A DNA stretch of 64,000 nucleotides from RI-92 sp037384645 (lineage in GTDB: Bacteria; Pseudomonadota; Gammaproteobacteria; UBA6429; Thiohalophilaceae), in the NCBI GenBank assembly GCA_037384645.1, contig JARRNT010000021.1, forward strand, positions 3,516 through 67,515, read 5' to 3'. The translations under genes were made by a program, and so were the position numbers. The notes beneath the pieces are model-generated. The model was not told where the DNA came from. It ran no database searches and saw nothing but the letters and a program-made list of their open reading frames with translations. Position 1 is the first letter of the stretch; every line of letters begins with the position of its first letter. This document shows positions 61,129 to 64,000 of this stretch, one piece after another.

Positions 61129-62130
61129 TTATTCGAAATAGATGTCGGTAATACAACCGAACATGTAGTAACCGCCGCCGGCGACCTGTGACATTTCCGT
61201 ATGGCAGTGCATCGGATAAATGCTGGTCTGTACCGGGGGATAGGAGTCGGGGGGAACCTCGAACGGATAGATGGCATCGAAAGCGCCCATATTGCCTTCG
61301 ATGTAAATGCAGTCTTTGTTCCAGATATCCGCGCGCTGTTGACCGTTTTCGGTGAGCCACTCGAGGTGATTGGCATGCACATGTACGGATTGATCGGCCA
61401 GGCCGATATTGAACGCACGAACCAGGGCCCGGTCGCCGATAGAGCCACGCAGGGCCGAACGCGGGTCAACCATGGCGTCGACATTCGGATTACCGGAATC
61501 CGGTGCCCCGGGGGGACGGCCGCCCAGACCATTCAGCGTGAAATAGCGTGGGGTATAGGGCGTGGACGGGGTGTTGCCGGCCTGGATGGCCTTGGTCCAG
61601 ATGGGATCGATGTCATTGAAGATCCAGAAATACTGCTGCACAAAAGTCGGGCTGCCGGAATACAGCTGGTTCGGCTTGTTGTACGGCATAACGGCAAAGC
61701 CACCGTGCAAACCGATCAGAGTATTGTAAGGGGCGTTGAGTTTGTCGTGATAAACGTACGACCCCGGGTTTTGTGCGGTAAAGGTGACCGTCTTGGTCTG
61801 TCCGCCGTTGATAGTGCCGCTATCGACCATGCCATCGATCACGAAGCTGTGCGGGGTCGACAGCGTATTCACGATCTTGATAGTGACAGTATCACCTTCC
61901 TGTACCACCATGGATTCACCCGGTACGTTCAGGCTGGAAGCCGAGGAACTGAATCCGCGCAGGTAGACGGTTTCCCCCGTGATCATGGTCGGTGTGCCGT
62001 CGGTAATATAAAAGGTTTTGTTGATGGTGGCGGCTTCTGCGCGGGGTGTCCAGCTTATCAGGCCGGCCCCGGCCAGGGCACTGCCTGCAACGCCAGCCGA
62101 GCCGATCTTTAGAAAGTCACGTCTCTTCAT
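61129..62130 (-). CDS. Tat-exported multicopper-oxidase-like protein
   Basis: The 333-residue protein begins with a Tat signal (MKRRDFLKIGSAGVAGSALA, twin Arg at 3-4). Cupredoxin motifs are visible: HSFVIDG, YVYHDKLNAPY, HVHANHLEWL and the C-terminal YPMHCHTEM. It is shorter than classical three-domain oxidases (about 500 residues), and the gene behind it encodes a second partial oxidase, so the two may together make one enzyme. Translation start is set by AGGAG eight bases before the ATG; that site lies in a hairpin. Confidence 0.78.
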   Translation of the reverse strand: MKRRDFLKIGSAGVAGSALAGAGLISWTPRAEAATINKTFYITDGTPTMITGETVYLRGFSSSASSLNVPGESMVVQEGDTVTIKIVNTLSTPHSFVIDGMVDSGTINGGQTKTVTFTAQNPGSYVYHDKLNAPYNTLIGLHGGFAVMPYNKPNQLYSGSPTFVQQYFWIFNDIDPIWTKAIQAGNTPSTPYTPRYFTLNGLGGRPPGAPDSGNPNVDAMVDPRSALRGSIGDRALVRAFNIGLADQSVHVHANHLEWLTENGQQRADIWNKDCIYIEGNMGAFDAIYPFEVPPDSYPPVQTSIYPMHCHTEMSQVAGGGYYMFGCITDIYFE

Positions 62131-62137
62131 GCAATGT

Positions 62138-62155
62138 TCTCCTGTCCTCAGGAGA
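62138..62155 (-). promoter_or_regulatory. Hairpin hiding the ribosome-binding site of the Tat-exported oxidase
   Basis: On the minus strand TCTCCTG pairs perfectly with CAGGAGA around a four-base loop. The second arm is the AGGAG ribosome-binding site of the gene starting at 62130. Translation would need this 7-bp stem to open, so control by a protein, metal, temperature or antisense RNA is conceivable. Confidence 0.45.
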
Positions 62156-62298
62156 GAATGTGCCGGTCAGAACAGTGCGTTACAGAATTTAATAGTTATT
62201 GGGGTAACGCCCGTACACATCTCTCCACGTCTGTGGTGTTAGCAAAAGTACTGCTAGAGATTTTTTATTGTGTATCGGGCAAAGGTGGGGCCCAACGA

Positions 62299-62350
62299 TG
62301 ACAGTAAGGATTGGTGACCGCGGGGTGGGGCGGTGCAAGGCTTACTGTCA
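62299..62350 (+). other. Two-tier inverted repeat (outer 10 bp, inner 5 bp)
   Basis: TGACAGTAAG at 62299-62308 pairs perfectly with CTTACTGTCA at 62341-62350. Inside, ACCGC (62317-62321) pairs with GCGGT (62330-62334). The result is a long hairpin with an internal loop of eight and six bases. It could be a structured RNA, a DNA cruciform or a scar of a mobile element; no coding role is apparent. Confidence 0.5.
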
Positions 62351-62701
62351 AACTCGTAAAGCTACAAACTGGTGTGAAAAATATGACATATCATGATCAC
62401 GATCAACAATTTTTTACGGTTCAGTCACAATTTCATCATATTTGTGTGAAACAAATAATGGTTTGCTGGAATTTTGCTCCCTTAACTTTAGAAATGGAAA
62501 ATATATGATGCGGTTTTTGACACCACCTTTTGTTTATAAAAAAATAAGAAAATAATAAAACACTAATGCGTTTTCGACGTCTTAACCCTCTAAGCCTTGA
62601 ATAAAATAGTGCACGGAACGGACAGTAACGCGTTATTCGTAAACCCGGCGGTAACGGGTTTGCACGGCAAGCGAACAGCTGGCGCTTGTATCCCTATATA
62701 T

Positions 62702-62715
62702 CCTTATATATAAGG
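62702..62715 (+). promoter_or_regulatory. 14-bp perfect palindrome overlapping the oprB ribosome-binding site
   Basis: CCTTATATATAAGG is fully self-complementary. Its right end supplies the AAGG that serves as ribosome-binding site seven bases before the ATG at 62722, and its centre could act as a -10 element. A protein bound here would block transcription or translation of the porin gene. Confidence 0.4.
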
Positions 62716-62721
62716 TATTGC

Positions 62722-63981
62722 ATGACAAACATTCGCAAGCTGTTCCCGGGACGGACCGTTCATGCTTCAGCTCAGCGCAAGCGGCGCTATCCGGGGATGT
62801 GCTGCGTAAGCATCTGCAGCGGTGTATTGGTGCTGCAACTCGTTAGCATGACACAGCTTGCGTGTGCACAGGTGACTTCGCCGGCCCTGGACCAGGCGAC
62901 GGACGACACCGCCATGCCGGCACGGCGAGCCCTGTTTGCTGAAGAACTGCATGCCTTGCAGTGGGGCATCCACATCGACACCGATGCGAATTCGATCCTG
63001 CACGGTGGTTTGCAACGTGGCACCGTGGGCAATAATGTCGTGCACCTTGGCCTGACCATGGACACGGAAAAGCTGGGTGGCTGGCGTGGCGGCCGGATTG
63101 CCATGTCTGCTGTGCGGATTGCCGGTCGCGAGGCCAGCGTGACGCATATTGGTGATTTGCAGGTTGCAGATAACCTGGATGCGCCAGCCTCATCGCATAT
63201 TTACCAGTTCTGGTATCGCCAGCGCTTTACCCCGGATGGCAAGGAGCCTGGCTACAGTGTGCGTGGCGGTCTGATTGATTTTAACCAGCGTTTTGCCAGC
63301 ACCGATTCTGCCTCGCTGCTGTTAAATGCCTCGTTCGGGCTCAATCCGACCTTGAGTGCAAATATCCCCGTCTCGACCTATCCCAAACCAGGCTGGGGAC
63401 TGGAGGCGACGACCCGGTGGTCGCAATGGCAGCTTGGCCTGGGTTTATTCCAGGCAAACCCGAATGCGCGTAATGCGGGGTTTTCGACGGGGAATATGCT
63501 CGTGGCCGAGCTTGATTACCAGACGCTGAAGACTCGGTACCCGACCCGCTTCGCATTTGGCGTCTGGCGTTACCATCAGCATGACCCGTCACTCGCATCG
63601 ACGCCGGGCCACGACTGGGGTAGTTATGCCTCTGTCGACACGGCGCTGGGACCGGCAACAGAGGCAACCCATGTCTTTCTGCAACTGGGTTATGCACCGG
63701 ATAACAACAACACGGTACCACGTTACCTGGGCCTGGGACTGGAGGCGCCATCGCCCTTCCCGCATCGTCCCTATGATCGGGTAACCGCCGGTATTGCACA
63801 TGCCCGTATCAACCAGAGCGCGGCAGGCAGTGAAACCAGTTATGAACTCAGTTACCTGGTTAACGTGAATCAGTATGTGACGCTACAACCCGATATACAG
63901 TACATTGCACATCCTGACGGCCGGATTGATATTCAGAATGCCCTGGTTGCCATCCTGCGCCTGCATCTCGAGTTTGATTAG
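62722..63981 (+). CDS. oprB: OprB-family carbohydrate-selective porin
   Basis: The 419-residue protein has a long Arg-rich signal region (MTNIRKLFPGRTVHASAQRK...VLVLQLVSMTQLACAQ) and a beta-strand-rich body with OprB-family blocks (GLIDFNQRFAS; ASFGLNPTLSANIPVSTYP; GWGLEATTRW). It ends LHLEFD, close to the usual terminal aromatic residue of a barrel strand. It should form an outer-membrane channel for sugars or other small solutes. ATG at 62722 was chosen from the AAGG site; a TTG at 62686 is less likely. Confidence 0.82.
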   Translation: MTNIRKLFPGRTVHASAQRKRRYPGMCCVSICSGVLVLQLVSMTQLACAQVTSPALDQATDDTAMPARRALFAEELHALQWGIHIDTDANSILHGGLQRGTVGNNVVHLGLTMDTEKLGGWRGGRIAMSAVRIAGREASVTHIGDLQVADNLDAPASSHIYQFWYRQRFTPDGKEPGYSVRGGLIDFNQRFASTDSASLLLNASFGLNPTLSANIPVSTYPKPGWGLEATTRWSQWQLGLGLFQANPNARNAGFSTGNMLVAELDYQTLKTRYPTRFAFGVWRYHQHDPSLASTPGHDWGSYASVDTALGPATEATHVFLQLGYAPDNNNTVPRYLGLGLEAPSPFPHRPYDRVTAGIAHARINQSAAGSETSYELSYLVNVNQYVTLQPDIQYIAHPDGRIDIQNALVAILRLHLEFD

Positions 63982-64000
63982 TATGACGAGCAAATATCAC

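Larger units (their letters stand above)
62131..62721. other. 591-base intergenic region between the oxidase operon and oprB
   Basis: The region serves as leader for two divergent genes. It contains the RBS hairpin of the oxidase gene, a two-tier stem-loop (62299-62350), an AT-rich stretch (62350-62570) with several TATAAT-like hexamers, and a palindrome over the oprB ribosome-binding site. A 65-codon plus-strand frame (62311-62508) has no ribosome-binding site or recognisable motif and is not called. No RNA gene could be named. Confidence 0.45.

Noticed and set aside
61201..62112. 303-codon plus-strand frame opposite the Tat-exported oxidase
   Set aside because: It is antisense to a protein with clear Tat and copper motifs; the composition is that of a shadow frame.
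62311..62508. 65-codon frame in the oxidase-porin intergenic region
   Set aside because: No ribosome-binding site; it runs through the two-tier hairpin and AT-rich leader; no recognisable sequence.
63983..64000. ATG followed by five codons (MTSKYH) at the window edge
   Set aside because: Too short to judge and without a clear ribosome-binding site; it may be the start of a gene continuing outside the window.

Overview
The window is a chromosomal segment of a gammaproteobacterium. The S10/spc/alpha ribosomal-protein order, SSB ending in DDDIPF, greB, rlmM, hemN, yajR and the complete ccmABCDEFGHI order all fit that class. Large multihaem cytochromes, a full cytochrome c maturation operon, a copper-efflux RND pair and multicopper oxidases suggest a respiratory, probably chemolithotrophic or metal-active organism of the Chromatiales/Acidiferrobacterales kind. 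No rRNA, tRNA, CRISPR array, insertion sequence or prophage was recognised.

Layout. 1-10.3 kb: end of the S10 operon, the spc operon (rplN to rpmJ with secY) and the alpha operon (rpsM, rpsK, rpsD, rpoA, rplQ), closed by a strong terminator; rpsD starts at TTG and is a four-cysteine form. 10.3-20.2 kb: a VanZ-like membrane protein, a SAM hydroxide adenosyltransferase, a diguanylate cyclase, uvrA, a YajR-type MFS transporter, ssb, a small acidic protein and a LysR regulator. 20.4-26.3 kb: a tightly overlapping six-gene operon with two RimK-type ATP-grasp ligases, a GNAT-peptidase C39 fusion, a DUF155/RMD1 membrane protein, a retropepsin-like protease and an aspartoacylase-like zinc hydrolase, apparently a peptide-ligation and trimming system. 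26.3-33.6 kb: a frameshifted histidine kinase, greB, an ECF sigma/anti-sigma/EF-hand cluster, rlmM, an ArsR regulator with a persulfide-sensor-like cysteine pair, and hemN.

34.4-45.4 kb is the most striking region. A six-helix, histidine-rich membrane protein, a 21-haem cytochrome (seven triheme modules), a cytochrome with about 26 haem sites and ten internal repeats, a small periplasmic protein and a SPOR-TPR-beta-barrel outer-membrane protein form one operon. Convergent to it lie a Sel1/ankyrin gene (interrupted by a stop) and a membrane-anchored ferredoxin-flavoprotein that follow ccmABCDEFGHI on the opposite strand. Together they look like an electron conduit from a cytoplasmic flavoprotein through a membrane haem protein and periplasmic haem wire to an outer-membrane porin and surface cytochrome, with its haem-attachment machinery next door. 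Its direction and substrate cannot be read from sequence.

52.3-64 kb: a CusB-like adaptor with two heavy-metal-binding domains, a CusA-type RND pump, a split sensor/GGDEF-EAL pair, two cotranscribed multicopper-oxidase-like proteins (only one with a Tat signal) and an OprB-family porin. Three signalling or repeat genes are broken by a frameshift, a stop codon or a deletion, and one secreted-protein gene is a remnant; these are either real decay or assembly errors and deserve read-level checking.
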